A stretch of DNA of 64,000 nt from Phosphoribacter sp037045045. Lineage in GTDB: Bacteria; Actinomycetota; Actinomycetes; Actinomycetales; Dermatophilaceae. Position numbers and translations under genes: made by a program. Below are positions 33,595 through 41,664 of this stretch, in pieces. The number at the start of each line of letters is the position of its first letter. Position 1 is the stretch's first letter. The stretch spans positions 439,013-503,012 of the forward strand of contig JBAOHL010000004.1 of NCBI GenBank assembly GCA_037045045.1, read 5' to 3'. The notes beneath the pieces were generated by a model. It had not been told where the DNA came from. It saw only the letters and a list, made by a program, of their open reading frames with translations, and searched no databases.

Positions 33595-34877
33595 GCCTCG
33601 ACGTGGCCGCCGGCCAGGTCGCGGCCCCCGACCTCGACGCGGTGCCCCGCCAAGCCCCGGACGACCTGCTCGTCGGGGACGGGCCGCTGCTGCTGGCGGG
33701 CCTGCACGGGGGGCCGTCGCTCGAGGCGCACCGGGCCACGGTCGGGCCGCTGCCCGAGGTCACCCTGGATCGGCTCCTCGAGACGACCGGGCAGGTCGCG
33801 CTTCGAGGCCGAGGCGGCGCCGGGTTCCCCTTCGCGACGAAGCTGCGCGTCGCCGCCGCTCGCCGACGGCCGGTCGTCGTCGTCAACGCCGCCGAGGGAG
33901 AGCCGGCCAGCGCCAAGGACGCCGCCCTGGCCGTCGTGGCACCGCACCGGGTGCTCGACGGAGCCGCCCTCACCGCCCGTGCGCTCGGCGCTCGCGAGGT
34001 CCATGTCGTCGTGCCGACCGACCGTCCCGGCGCGTGGGTGGCCCTCGAGACGGCGGCCCAGGAACGGGTCGAGGTCGGCGAACCGCTGCGGTGGCGGATC
34101 CATCCGGCCGACACCGCATTCGTCGCCGGGCAGGCCCGAGCCGTCGTCGAACTGCTCGACGGGCGGGCGAATCTGCCGGTGACGGCGTGGGTCCCCGAGG
34201 CCGTGTCGGGCCACCGGGGCCGGCCCACCTTGCTGTCCAACGCGGAGACGTGGGCACACGTCGCGGCATTGATCCGGCTGGGCGTCGAGCGGTACGCGGC
34301 ATACGGCACTCCGGAGGAGCCGGGCACGACGTTGCTCACCCTGAGTGCCGACCACGGCCGCCCGCGGGTGCTCGAGGTGGCGTTCGGGACGCCGTGGACC
34401 AGCGTGCTCACCTCCGGGCAACTCGACGGGCCGGTGCTCGTCGGTGGCTACCACGGCACCTGGGCCGCACCCGGCGCCCTGCGGGAGCGCGCCGTGAGTC
34501 GGGTCGACCTCGCCGACCACGGACTGGCCCTCGGGGCGGGCGTCGTGCTGCCCATGCCGGCGGGTGGATGCCCGGTGCGCCGGACCGCCGCGATCGTCGA
34601 CTACCTCGCCGACGAGTCGGCCGGGCGTTGCGGCCCCTGCCGCAACGGCCTGCCCGCCCTGGCCGCCGAGATGGGCGCCCTCGCTCGCGCCGACACGTCG
34701 GTCTCCCATCAACGGGTGCGGGACCTCGCCGACCTCGTCTCCGGGCGGGGGGCCTGCGCACACCCGGACGGCACCGCCCGGCTGGTCCGGACCTTGCTCA
34801 CCGCGTGCGAGGACGAGGTGGCTGCCCACCTCGGGGGGGTATGCCGCGCCGGGGCCTCGACAGGAGGCCGGCGGTGA
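33591..34877 (+). CDS. NuoF-like NADH/flavin oxidoreductase
   Basis: This 428-residue protein has the complex I 51-kDa subunit pattern: LRGRGGAGFPFATKLRVA (FMN/NADH site), VVVNAAEGEPASAKD, SNAETWAHVAAL, a SLBB-like part, and the C-terminal iron-sulfur segment SAGRCGPCRNGLPALA with a further Cys in GRGACAHPDG. It probably oxidises NAD(P)H or ferredoxin through FMN and one cluster. The usual glycine-rich NADH loop is shortened, so the donor is uncertain. ATG 33591 overlaps the previous stop and its own stop overlaps the ferredoxin GTG. Confidence 0.82.
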   Translation: MSLDVAAGQVAAPDLDAVPRQAPDDLLVGDGPLLLAGLHGGPSLEAHRATVGPLPEVTLDRLLETTGQVALRGRGGAGFPFATKLRVAAARRRPVVVVNAAEGEPASAKDAALAVVAPHRVLDGAALTARALGAREVHVVVPTDRPGAWVALETAAQERVEVGEPLRWRIHPADTAFVAGQARAVVELLDGRANLPVTAWVPEAVSGHRGRPTLLSNAETWAHVAALIRLGVERYAAYGTPEEPGTTLLTLSADHGRPRVLEVAFGTPWTSVLTSGQLDGPVLVGGYHGTWAAPGALRERAVSRVDLADHGLALGAGVVLPMPAGGCPVRRTAAIVDYLADESAGRCGPCRNGLPALAAEMGALARADTSVSHQRVRDLADLVSGRGACAHPDGTARLVRTLLTACEDEVAAHLGGVCRAGASTGGRR

Positions 34878-35125
34878 CGGCGACCGGGCTGGGCCGCCGT
34901 GGTGGCCGCGACGGCCGGGGCGGCGAGGCGCCGCAGCGGTTGCGCGTCGATTGGCCGTTGTGTCAGGGCAGGGGGCTGTGTGCGCAGCTGTTGCCCGAAC
35001 TCGTCCGCCTCGACGAATGGGGCTACCCGATCGTTGTGGGGGCGGTCGACGCCGAGCTGGTCGATCAGGCCCGGGACGCCGTGCGGATGTGCCCCCATGT
35101 CGCGCTGCGGCTCGTCGACGGCTGA
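34874..35125 (+). CDS. Small ferredoxin
   Basis: GTG 34874 (GTGA overlap) gives 83 residues. The motif is Cys-x5-Cys (PLCQGRGLCAQL) plus a later Cys-Pro (VRMCPHVAL), the three-cysteine pattern of 3Fe-4S ferredoxins in actinobacteria. The first 25 residues are Gly/Arg-rich. It is the last gene of the module and the likely electron partner of the NuoF-like flavoprotein. Confidence 0.82.
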   Translation: MTATGLGRRGGRDGRGGEAPQRLRVDWPLCQGRGLCAQLLPELVRLDEWGYPIVVGAVDAELVDQARDAVRMCPHVALRLVDG

Positions 35126-35228
35126 GCTCCGCTGTCGCCGCGGAGGTCCGCTGTCGCCGCTGAGCTCTTCGGGTGCGGGGCCGGTTCGACTGTGGGCGGC
35201 CGGCCTCGCCTGGCGGTCGACGCCCGGT

Positions 35229-36446
35229 TCAGGCGAGCGCTGCACCCATCGCCGCGACGATGCGGTGGACGTCGTCCTCGGTAGCCACGAGCGGCGGGGC
35301 CAGCCGGATCGTCGAACCGTGGGTGTCCTTGACGAGCACGCCCTGCCGGGCCATCCGGATGGACAGCTCCTTGCCGCTCATCAGGGCCGGGTCGATGTCC
35401 ACCCCGGCCCACAACCCCCGCTGGCGGATCGCCTCGACCCCGTTCTTCGACAGGCGACCGAGCTCCTTCGCGAGCACGCCGCCGAGATGCACGGCCCGAG
35501 CCTGGAACTCGCCGGTGCGCAGCATCGCGACGACCTCGCGTCCGATCGCCGCGGCCAGCGGGTTGCCGCCGAACGTCGACCCGTGCGAACCGGGAGTGAT
35601 GACCTCGAGCACGTCGGTGTCGGCGACGATCGCGGACAGTGGCAGGATCCCGCCGCCCAGCGCCTTGCCGAGGACGTAGATGTCCGGGACGACACCTTCG
35701 TGATCGCAGGCGAAGGTCCGGCCGGTGCGGGCCAGGCCACTCTGGATCTCGTCGGCGATCATGAGGATGCCGCGGCTCGTGCACAACTCGCGCACGTCGC
35801 GCAAGAACCCCTCCGGCGGGATGACGACGCCGCCCTCGCCCTGGATGGGTTCGAGCAACACCCCGATGGTCTGGTCGTCCACGGCGGCGCGCAAGGCGTC
35901 GATGTCGCCGAAGGGCACGCTGACGAAGCCCGGGGTGAACGGCCCGTACCCCTCACGAGCGACCTTGTCCGAGGAGAAGGACACGATGGTCGTCGTGCGG
36001 CCGTGGAAGTTGCCGGCCATGACGACGATGGTCCCCCAGTCCTTAGGGAGCCCCTTGGTGCGATGACCCCAACGGCGGGTCACCTTGATCGCCGTCTCGA
36101 CGGCTTCGGCGCCGGAGTTCATCGGCAGGATCATGTCCTTGCCGCACAGGTCCGCCAGGTCGCGGGCGAACGGCCCGAGTTGGTCGCTGTGGAAGGCTCG
36201 GCTGGTCAAGGTGAGGGTGCGCAACTGTCGGTGCGCCGCGGCGACGAGCCGCGGGTGGGAGTGCCCGAAGTTCAACGCGGAGTAGCCGGCCAGCGCGTCG
36301 AGGTAACGGTTGCCCTCGACGTCGACCACCCAGGCGCCCTCGCCGCTGGCGATGACGACGTCCAGGGGGGCGTAGTTGTGGGCGGCGTGGCGCCGCTCCA
36401 TCTCGATGTAGTCGGCGGTGTGTGCGCCGGGCTCGGGCGGGGTCAT
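35229..36446 (-). CDS. rocD: Ornithine aminotransferase
   Basis: This 405-residue class III PLP aminotransferase has YLDALAGYSALNFGHSHPR, MNSGAEAVETAIK (phosphate-binding), NFHGRTTTIVSFSS, LLEPIQGEGGV, IADEIQSGLARTG and the PLP lysine in LGKALGGGILPLSA. The pattern FGHSHP with NFHGRT fits RocD, which converts ornithine to glutamate semialdehyde in arginine breakdown. The length is right. It is a single gene, convergent with the redox module (103-bp gap). Confidence 0.92.
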   Translation of the reverse strand: MTPPEPGAHTADYIEMERRHAAHNYAPLDVVIASGEGAWVVDVEGNRYLDALAGYSALNFGHSHPRLVAAAHRQLRTLTLTSRAFHSDQLGPFARDLADLCGKDMILPMNSGAEAVETAIKVTRRWGHRTKGLPKDWGTIVVMAGNFHGRTTTIVSFSSDKVAREGYGPFTPGFVSVPFGDIDALRAAVDDQTIGVLLEPIQGEGGVVIPPEGFLRDVRELCTSRGILMIADEIQSGLARTGRTFACDHEGVVPDIYVLGKALGGGILPLSAIVADTDVLEVITPGSHGSTFGGNPLAAAIGREVVAMLRTGEFQARAVHLGGVLAKELGRLSKNGVEAIRQRGLWAGVDIDPALMSGKELSIRMARQGVLVKDTHGSTIRLAPPLVATEDDVHRIVAAMGAALA

Positions 36447-36507
36447 CGGGTGCTCTCCGGTCGAGGAAATTCGACTCAGTATGCCGTGACCTCGCCGCGG
36501 CGAAGGC

Positions 36508-37260
36508 TCACTTCCTCAGCCGGCGGGCAATGGCCGGGGGCACGACGCTGTCGGGATCGCGCAGGGCGCCGAGCGCGGCCCGCACGCCGACGAGACCGGC
36601 ATACAGCGCGGGGCACGTCGGACAGGCAGACAGATGCGATTCGAGCTGGGAACGCTCGGGCCGGCTGAGTTCGTCGTCCAGGTAGTCCCCGACGCGGGAA
36701 CGGGCGTCCCAACAGCGCATCGGTACCCCCTTCAGGGCCACCCGCCGCTGGGTCTCGCGGGCCAGTTCGCTGACGAGCATCGCGCGCCCGCGGCTGATCC
36801 GTTGCTTCGCAGCCGCGACCGAGACGTCCTGGACGTCGGCGACCTGGGCGGCGGTAAGTCCCTGGACGTCGTGCAGAACGATGGCCGAACGGTAGGACGC
36901 CGGCAGGTGCACGAGCGCGTCGCGCAACTGGGCGCCGTCCTCGGCACGCTCGAGGACCGTCTGGGCGTCGACGGTGTAGTCGTCGGAACGCCACGCGGCT
37001 TCGACGCGTTCGGCCAGGACGTCCTCGTCGGTCGGATCGGCCCGGTGCGCCCGGGCGAGGTCGACGAAACGGTGGTGCAGGATCCGGTGCAGCCATGTGG
37101 CCGGCGCCGAATCGCCGCGGAAGTCCTCAGCCCGTTCGAGGGCCCGGACGACGGTGTCCTGGACGAGGTCTTCCGCGGCGGCGGGGTCGCGGGTGAGCGC
37201 GCGGGCGTAGTGCAGCAGGCCCGGTACGGCCTCGATCACCTCGTCGTGCGTGATGCCCAC
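36508..37260 (-). CDS. ECF sigma factor fused to zinc anti-sigma domain
   Basis: This 250-residue single reading frame has sigma region 2 (AAAEDLVQDTVVRALERAEDF; PATWLHRILHHRFVDLARAH, given in two parts) and region 4 (DALVHLPASYRSAIVLHDV and VSVAAAKQRISRGRAM). From about residue 178 it continues as an anti-sigma zinc-binding domain: MRCWDARSRVGDYLDDELS, then His-x3-Cys-x2-Cys in ESHLSACPTC. Usually sigma and its zinc anti-sigma (RsrA-like) are separate, adjacent genes with overlapping stop and start. Here they are one protein, so inhibition would be intramolecular, possibly redox-sensitive. Confidence 0.85.
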   Translation of the reverse strand: MGITHDEVIEAVPGLLHYARALTRDPAAAEDLVQDTVVRALERAEDFRGDSAPATWLHRILHHRFVDLARAHRADPTDEDVLAERVEAAWRSDDYTVDAQTVLERAEDGAQLRDALVHLPASYRSAIVLHDVQGLTAAQVADVQDVSVAAAKQRISRGRAMLVSELARETQRRVALKGVPMRCWDARSRVGDYLDDELSRPERSQLESHLSACPTCPALYAGLVGVRAALGALRDPDSVVPPAIARRLRK

Positions 37261-37279
37261 GACCCAACGGTAGAGCGTG

Positions 37280-37495
37280 TCAGCGCTGTGAACCGGCCGG
37301 CACCTTGCAGGTGCTCATGCCGAAGATGCGGTACAGCGGGCAGAAGCCGACTGCCGCGGTGCCGAGCATGATCGCGGCGACGACCCAGAGGATGACGTCG
37401 AGGGCGCCGCCGGTGACGGTGATGGCGAGGATGGCGGCGACGACGGCGATGACGACTCGGACACCGCGGTCGGCGTTGCCGACATTGAGCTTCAT
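37280..37495 (-). CDS. DUF2892 (YgaP-like) membrane protein
   Basis: This 71-residue protein begins MKLNVGNADRGVRVVIAVV and ends FCPLYRIFGMSTCKVPAG. Two membrane spans are followed by the conserved GFCPLY...GxSTC segment of the DUF2892/YgaP transmembrane family. The Cys pair may be redox-active or bind metal. ATG 37495 follows AGGAGATCC. It is 19 bp upstream of the sigma gene in the same direction. Confidence 0.82.
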   Translation of the reverse strand: MKLNVGNADRGVRVVIAVVAAILAITVTGGALDVILWVVAAIMLGTAAVGFCPLYRIFGMSTCKVPAGSQR

Positions 37496-37612
37496 GGTGT
37501 GGATCTCCTGTGTTGCGGGGTGTGACGCGGCATGGACGATTGGGCGCTGGCGAGGGTGACACGTTCTCGGCGTGACCTGCGTCACGACCACGGGGATGGC
37601 GGAGCGGCCAGC

Positions 37613-38029
37613 CCACGAGAAGTGCGCCCTGGGGGCAGTTCTGGTCGGGTTGGCACGCCCGGACCCAGCGACAACCGCGCCCAGGGGGGCAGTTCCACGA
37701 GAAATAGGCCCCGGGGGGCAGTTCTGGTCGGGTTGGCACGCCCGGACCCAGCGACAACCGCGCCCTGGGGGCAGCTCCACGAGAAATGGGCCTCGGGGGG
37801 CAGTTCTGGTCGGGTTGGCACGCCCGGACCCAGCGACAACCGCGCCCAGGGGGCAGCTCCACGAGAACCGCGCCCTGGGGGCAGTTCTGGTCGGGTTGGC
37901 ACGCCCGGACCCAGCGACAACCGCGCCCAGGGGGCAGCTCCACGAGAACCGCGCCCTGGGGGCAGTTCTGGTCGGGTTGGCACGCCCGGACCCAGCGACA
38001 ACCGCGCCCTGGGGGCAGTTCGGGTCTGG
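37613..38029. repeat. Five-unit 81-83 bp tandem repeat
   Basis: Five units begin with GCAGTTCTGGTCGGGTTGGC at about 37635, 37718, 37800, 37881 and 37962, plus a partial sixth. Each unit holds the core GCGCCCWGGGGGCAG twice. The last two units are identical. Some units are not a multiple of three and reading frames through them differ, so no protein is likely. This array fills the gap between divergent DUF2892 and DinB genes (37496-38126); no gene was seen there. Confidence 0.9.
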
Positions 38030-38126
38030 GTGTGTTGGCGTGGAGCCCGACGCGGGCTACTCGCGGCATACCGGGAACTGGGCATCGGCACTCACGATGT
38101 CGGTGGCGTCCGGCAAGCTGGCCCTC

Positions 38127-38696
38127 ATGAGCATCCCGATCGTGTGGAACGAGCAACTGCGCGAGCAGTTCACCTGGCACTGGAACGCGCAGGCCCGGCC
38201 GCGGCTGGACGGCCTCACCGACGCTGAGTACCTCTGGGAGCCGGTGCCCGGCGCCTGGAACGTCCGACCACGGGGCACCGGCACCGCCCCGATCCAGGGC
38301 GGCAGCGGCGAGGTAATCATCGACTTCGCCTATCCCGCCCCGGTCCCGGCTCCGGTCACGACGATTGCCTGGCGGATCGGCCATGTCGTCGTCGGATGTC
38401 TTGCGGCGCGCAACGCCTCGCACTTCGGCGGACCACCCGCCGACTACTTCTCCTGGCGGTATGCCGCGGGCGCCGACGAGGCGCTGGCCCAACTCGACGC
38501 CGAAGTGGCCAGATGGCTCGCCGGTGTCGAGTCGCTCGGCGAGGACGGCCTGGCCCAGCCGTGCGGCCCGGCCGAGGGACCGTACGCGGACCTGCCGATG
38601 GCCACGCTCGTCCTGCACATCAACCGGGAGCTCATCCACCACCTCGCCGAGATCGCCGTGCTGCGCGACCTCTACGCCCACCGGATGGATCACTGA
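38127..38696 (+). CDS. DinB-like protein
   Basis: ATG 38127 gives 189 residues. The four-helix DinB_2 pattern is seen: SIPIVWNEQLREQFTWHW, LTDAEYLWEPVPGAWNVRP, TIAWRIGHVVVGCLAARNA and LVLHINRELIHHLAEIAVLRDLY (in part), with the three His of the metal site (H in TWHW, GHVV and HHLAE). It belongs to a family that includes thiol-dependent S-transferases; its substrate is unknown. It is followed by a second, broken DinB-like gene with a one-base overlap. Confidence 0.8.
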   Translation: MSIPIVWNEQLREQFTWHWNAQARPRLDGLTDAEYLWEPVPGAWNVRPRGTGTAPIQGGSGEVIIDFAYPAPVPAPVTTIAWRIGHVVVGCLAARNASHFGGPPADYFSWRYAAGADEALAQLDAEVARWLAGVESLGEDGLAQPCGPAEGPYADLPMATLVLHINRELIHHLAEIAVLRDLYAHRMDH

Positions 38697-39282
38697 TGCC
38701 TGCCCTTGCCCCTCCCGTCGCCGACGAACGCAGCGCGATCGCCGCCTTCCTGCGCCAGCAGCAGGACGCCTTCCGGGCCGTCGCCTACGGCCTCACCGAC
38801 ACCCAGGCCGGGCTCACCCCGACTCCGAGCGCGTTGTGCGTCGGCGCGCTCGTCAAGCACGTCACCGGTGGACAGCGGGCCTGGCTCGACCAGGCGATGG
38901 CCGCTCCCGCTGCGCCGGCGGTGACGCGTGCGGCCGGCTCCGAGCGCTATGCCGAGGCCTTCCGATGGTTGCCCGGGGACACCGTGGCGGGCGTCCTCGC
39001 GGCATACGACGAGGTATGCCGCGCCGTCCAGGAGGGGGTGGCCTCCCTCGACCTCGACACCCCGGTGCCGGTGCCATCGGCCCCATGGTTCCCAAGGATG
39101 TGCCGGCGTGGTCGGTGCGGTGGGTCTGGTTCCACCTGATCGAGGAGCTGGCCCGCCACGCTGGGCACGCCGACATCATCCGCGAGGCCGTCGACGGGGC
39201 GACGATGTACGAGCTGGTCGCCGGGTTCGAGGGGTGGCCGGCGACCGAATGGCTCACGCCGTGGCAGCCGCCCCAGGGGTAG
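38696..39282 (+). pseudogene. Second DinB-like (DUF664) gene, frameshifted
   Basis: ATG 38696 overlaps the previous stop (TGATG). The first frame (AFLRQQQDAFRAVAYGLTD, VGALVKHVTGGQRAWLDQA) is normal to VPVPSAPWFP at about 39090. It then loses register at TTCCCAAGG. Adding one C would give WFPKDVPAWSVRWVWFHLI, continuing to ELARHAGHADIIREAVDGAT and the stop at 39282, which is the expected family C-terminus. A one-base deletion in a C run explains it. The His of HLIEE and HAGHAD are in the second frame, so the first-frame product lacks part of the metal site. Confidence 0.8.
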
Positions 39283-39337
39283 TCAGGCAAGGCACCAGAG
39301 GCCATTGCCGTGCCCCCGTGCCAGGTCGACGGGCGAC

Positions 39338-39493
39338 GGGCAACTCGTCCGCACCCGCCCCCTAGGCGCAGTGATTGCGGGGTTCGCCCGGGCAACTCGT
39401 CCGCACCTGCTCCCTGGGCGCAGTGATCGCGCGTTTCGCCCGGGCAACTCGTCCGCACCTGCTCCCTGGGCGCAGTGATCGCTGGGTTGGTCT
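39338..39493. repeat. Three-unit 52-bp tandem repeat
   Basis: Units begin with GGGCAACTCGTCCGCACC at 39338, 39390 and 39442. Each contains CCCTGGGCGCAGTGATCGC (CCCTAGGCGCAG in the first), which resembles the CCCTGGGGGCAG core of the 82-bp array 1.3 kb away. The array lies between convergent DinB and MOSC genes and has no coding potential. Confidence 0.85.
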
Positions 39494-39510
39494 GCGCCTG
39501 CCTCGGGTGG

Positions 39511-40173
39511 TCAGCGTCCGGCTCGCCAAGCCGCCAGCTCACGTCGGCCCGGCTCGCCGAGCAGGTCGCCGAGCGGTTCAAGCTGCGCCATCAGGTCTCG
39601 TTCGGTGGTGAGGGCCCGGAACATCAACGGCACGGTGACGTCGTGGTCCGGCCGGTCGACGACGACCACGGGATCGCCGGCACGCACGTCGCCCGGCGTC
39701 AGCACCCGCAAGTAGGCACCGGTGCGCCCGCGCTCCGTGAACCTCTTGACCCACCGCGGCACGCCCATATGACCTGCAAAGGTCGCACAAGGGATTCGCG
39801 GACCGGCGACCTGCAGGCGCACGGTGCTGCCGATCTGCCAAATTTCACCGATCAGAGCCTCGTCGACCTTGAGCCCTTCGGTCGTCAGGTTCTCGCCGAA
39901 CATCCCGTCGGGCAACTCGCGGCCGAGTTCGACCGCCCAGTGGTCGAGCTCCTCGCGGGCGACGGCATACACGGCCTGGTCGGTGCCGCCGTGGTGGCGT
40001 CGGTCCTCGACATGGTCGCCGACCACCCCGCTGCCCAGGCCCGTGTCGCGAGGACCGGGGTCGCGCACCTGCATCAGGCTGTCCCTCGGGCGCTTGTCGA
40101 TGCCCGTCAACGGCAACGACCCGGCGCGCGCCGGCTCGGGCCGACCCACATTGACCGATCGCACATGCGCCAC
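39511..40173 (-). CDS. MOSC domain protein
   Basis: I chose GTG 40173 (VAHVRSVNVGRP), giving 220 residues; the frame is open further upstream but is repeat-rich there. The MOSC fold shows DGMFGENLTTEGLKVDEALI, IGEIWQIGSTVRLQVAGPR and PCATFAGHMG with the conserved Cys (C in RIPCATF). MOSC proteins carry sulfur or molybdenum cofactor-linked chemistry (YiiM/YuaD-like). The partner is unknown. Confidence 0.82.
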   Translation of the reverse strand: MAHVRSVNVGRPEPARAGSLPLTGIDKRPRDSLMQVRDPGPRDTGLGSGVVGDHVEDRRHHGGTDQAVYAVAREELDHWAVELGRELPDGMFGENLTTEGLKVDEALIGEIWQIGSTVRLQVAGPRIPCATFAGHMGVPRWVKRFTERGRTGAYLRVLTPGDVRAGDPVVVVDRPDHDVTVPLMFRALTTERDLMAQLEPLGDLLGEPGRRELAAWRAGR

Positions 40174-40320
40174 CGCGCCATTGTCCTCGAGCCGGTCCCG
40201 GCGGTGTCCCCGAGCCGGTCCCGGCGGTGGTCCCCGAGCGGGCCGGCGATCCGGCGATTTCCGGTCCACCGGGGGCTGCGGCTACCCTTGGACGGTTCGC
40301 CACGGCATACCGTGCGGGCG

Positions 40321-40363
40321 GTGTGCCGACAAGGCGCGCCGCCGGCCGCCCGAGGCGCGACAC
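40321..40363 (+). promoter_or_regulatory. Candidate S6:S18-type leader hairpin of rpsF operon
   Basis: In the roughly 130-nt leader a stem GTGT(40321)/ACAC(40360) and a stem CGCGCC(40335)/GGCGCG(40354) stack with a 10-base bulge on the 5' side that contains CCGA (40326-40329). A bulged CCG in a leader hairpin is the mark of the autoregulatory site bound by S6:S18. The fold is by eye only. Confidence 0.4.
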
Positions 40364-40425
40364 ATGCACACCCTCCTGCCACGGACCGACCGTGGCCGCC
40401 AAGACCAGAGGAGGTGGGTCAACGC

Positions 40426-40713
40426 ATGCGTCAGTACGAACTCATGGTCATCCTCGACCCCGAGCTCGACGACCGGAACCTCGCCCCGCAGCTGGAGAAG
40501 TTGCTCGCCGTGGTCAAGAAGGACGGCGGGAGCATCGACACCGTCGACATCTGGGGTCGGCGGCGGCTCGCCTACGACATCAAGAAGAAGTCCGAAGGCA
40601 TCTACGCGGTCATCACCATGTCCGCCGAGCCGGCGACCGCCCAGGAGTTGGACCGCCAGCTCAACCTCAACGAAGCGGTCCTGCGGACCAAGCTCCTGCG
40701 CCCGGGCGCCTGA
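40426..40713 (+). CDS. rpsF: 30S ribosomal protein S6
   Basis: This 95-residue protein begins MRQYELMVILDPELDDRN and ends LNEAVLRTKLLRPGA, matching bacterial S6 over its full length. The AGAGGAGG Shine-Dalgarno lies near 40406. S6 binds S18 and the platform of the 30S subunit. It is the first gene of the rpsF-ssb-rpsR-rplI operon, with a possible autoregulatory leader. Confidence 0.97.
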   Translation: MRQYELMVILDPELDDRNLAPQLEKLLAVVKKDGGSIDTVDIWGRRRLAYDIKKKSEGIYAVITMSAEPATAQELDRQLNLNEAVLRTKLLRPGA

Positions 40714-40765
40714 GCCGACGCCCACAAACCCGAGAGCACGAGCCCGAGAGCACGAGGGGACATCC

Positions 40766-41326
40766 ATGGCAGGCGACACCGTCATCACCATCGTCGGCAA
40801 CGTCACCGGCGACCCGGAGCTGCGTTTCACGCCCTCCGGCGCCGCGGTGGCCAACTTCACCGTGGCCTCGACGCCGCGGGCCTTCGACCGGCAGGCCAAC
40901 GAGTGGAAGGACGGCGAGACGCTGTTCATGCGCTGCTCGGTGTGGCGCGACGCGGCCGAGAACGTCGCCGAGTCTCTCGGACGCGGCACCCGGGTCGTCG
41001 TCACCGGTCGGCTCAAGAGCCGCTCGTACGAGACCAAGGAAGGCGAGAAGCGCACCGTCGTCGAGATGGAGGTCGATGAGGTCGGCCCCTCGCTTCGTTA
41101 CGCCACGGCCAAGGTCGTCAAGACCCAGCGCGGGTCCGGCGGCGGTTTCGGCGGTCAGCAGGGCGGCGGCGGGTATGCCGCGCAGGAGACCGACCCGTGG
41201 GCTACCGGCGGCGGAGGCGGCGGCCAGCAGGGCGGGCCCGCCGGCCCGGCCCAGGGTGGCGGCAACGCCGCCGGCCAGCAGCCCGGCTGGGGCAACGGGC
41301 CCTCGTACGACGAGCCGCCCTTCTGA
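40766..41326 (+). CDS. ssb: Single-stranded DNA-binding protein
   Basis: This 186-residue protein has an OB fold (residues 1-110: TVITIVGNVTGDPELRFTP, FMRCSVWRDAAENVAESLG, VVVTGRLKSRSYETKEGEK), a Gly/Gln-rich flexible linker, and the acidic tip YDEPPF that recruits replication and repair partners. Its place between rpsF and rpsR is the conserved actinobacterial order. It protects ssDNA during replication with DnaB, which is encoded 15 kb away. Confidence 0.97.
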   Translation: MAGDTVITIVGNVTGDPELRFTPSGAAVANFTVASTPRAFDRQANEWKDGETLFMRCSVWRDAAENVAESLGRGTRVVVTGRLKSRSYETKEGEKRTVVEMEVDEVGPSLRYATAKVVKTQRGSGGGFGGQQGGGGYAAQETDPWATGGGGGGQQGGPAGPAQGGGNAAGQQPGWGNGPSYDEPPF

Positions 41327-41380
41327 TCCCTCGCGGATCGCACTACCGACGAACACCGAAAGACCGAGGAGTCCACGACG

Positions 41381-41617
41381 ATGGCCAAGCCACCGCCCCG
41401 TAAGCCCAAGAAGAAGGCGAACCCGCTCAAGGTCGCCAAGGTCGAGAACATCGACTACAAGGACGCCGCGCTGCTGCGCAAGTTCATCTCCGATCGCGGC
41501 AAGATCCGCGCCCGCCGGGTCACCGGCGTGTCCGTGCAGCAGCAACGCCTCATCGCCCAGGCCGTGAAGAACGCCCGCGAGATGGCGCTGCTGCCTTACT
41601 CCAGCTCGGCCCGCTGA
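41381..41617 (+). CDS. rpsR: 30S ribosomal protein S18
   Basis: This 78-residue, basic protein begins MAKPPPRKPKKKANPLK and contains IDYKDAALLRKFISDRGKI and QRLIAQAVKNAREMALLPY, the S18 signature. No Cys-x2-Cys zinc motif is present, so this is the zinc-independent (C-minus) type. Such paralogs often replace the zinc form under zinc limitation, but in this operon it is probably the main copy. Confidence 0.96.
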   Translation: MAKPPPRKPKKKANPLKVAKVENIDYKDAALLRKFISDRGKIRARRVTGVSVQQQRLIAQAVKNAREMALLPYSSSAR

Positions 41618-41664
41618 CGCGCGCCACGGCATACCCGCGACCAGACGCGAAGAAGAGGACCATC

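Noticed and set aside
40141..40425. Upstream extension of the MOSC gene to 40269
   Set aside because: The added part is a tandem-repeat-derived Arg/Pro/Gly stretch; the GTG at 40173 fits the family start.
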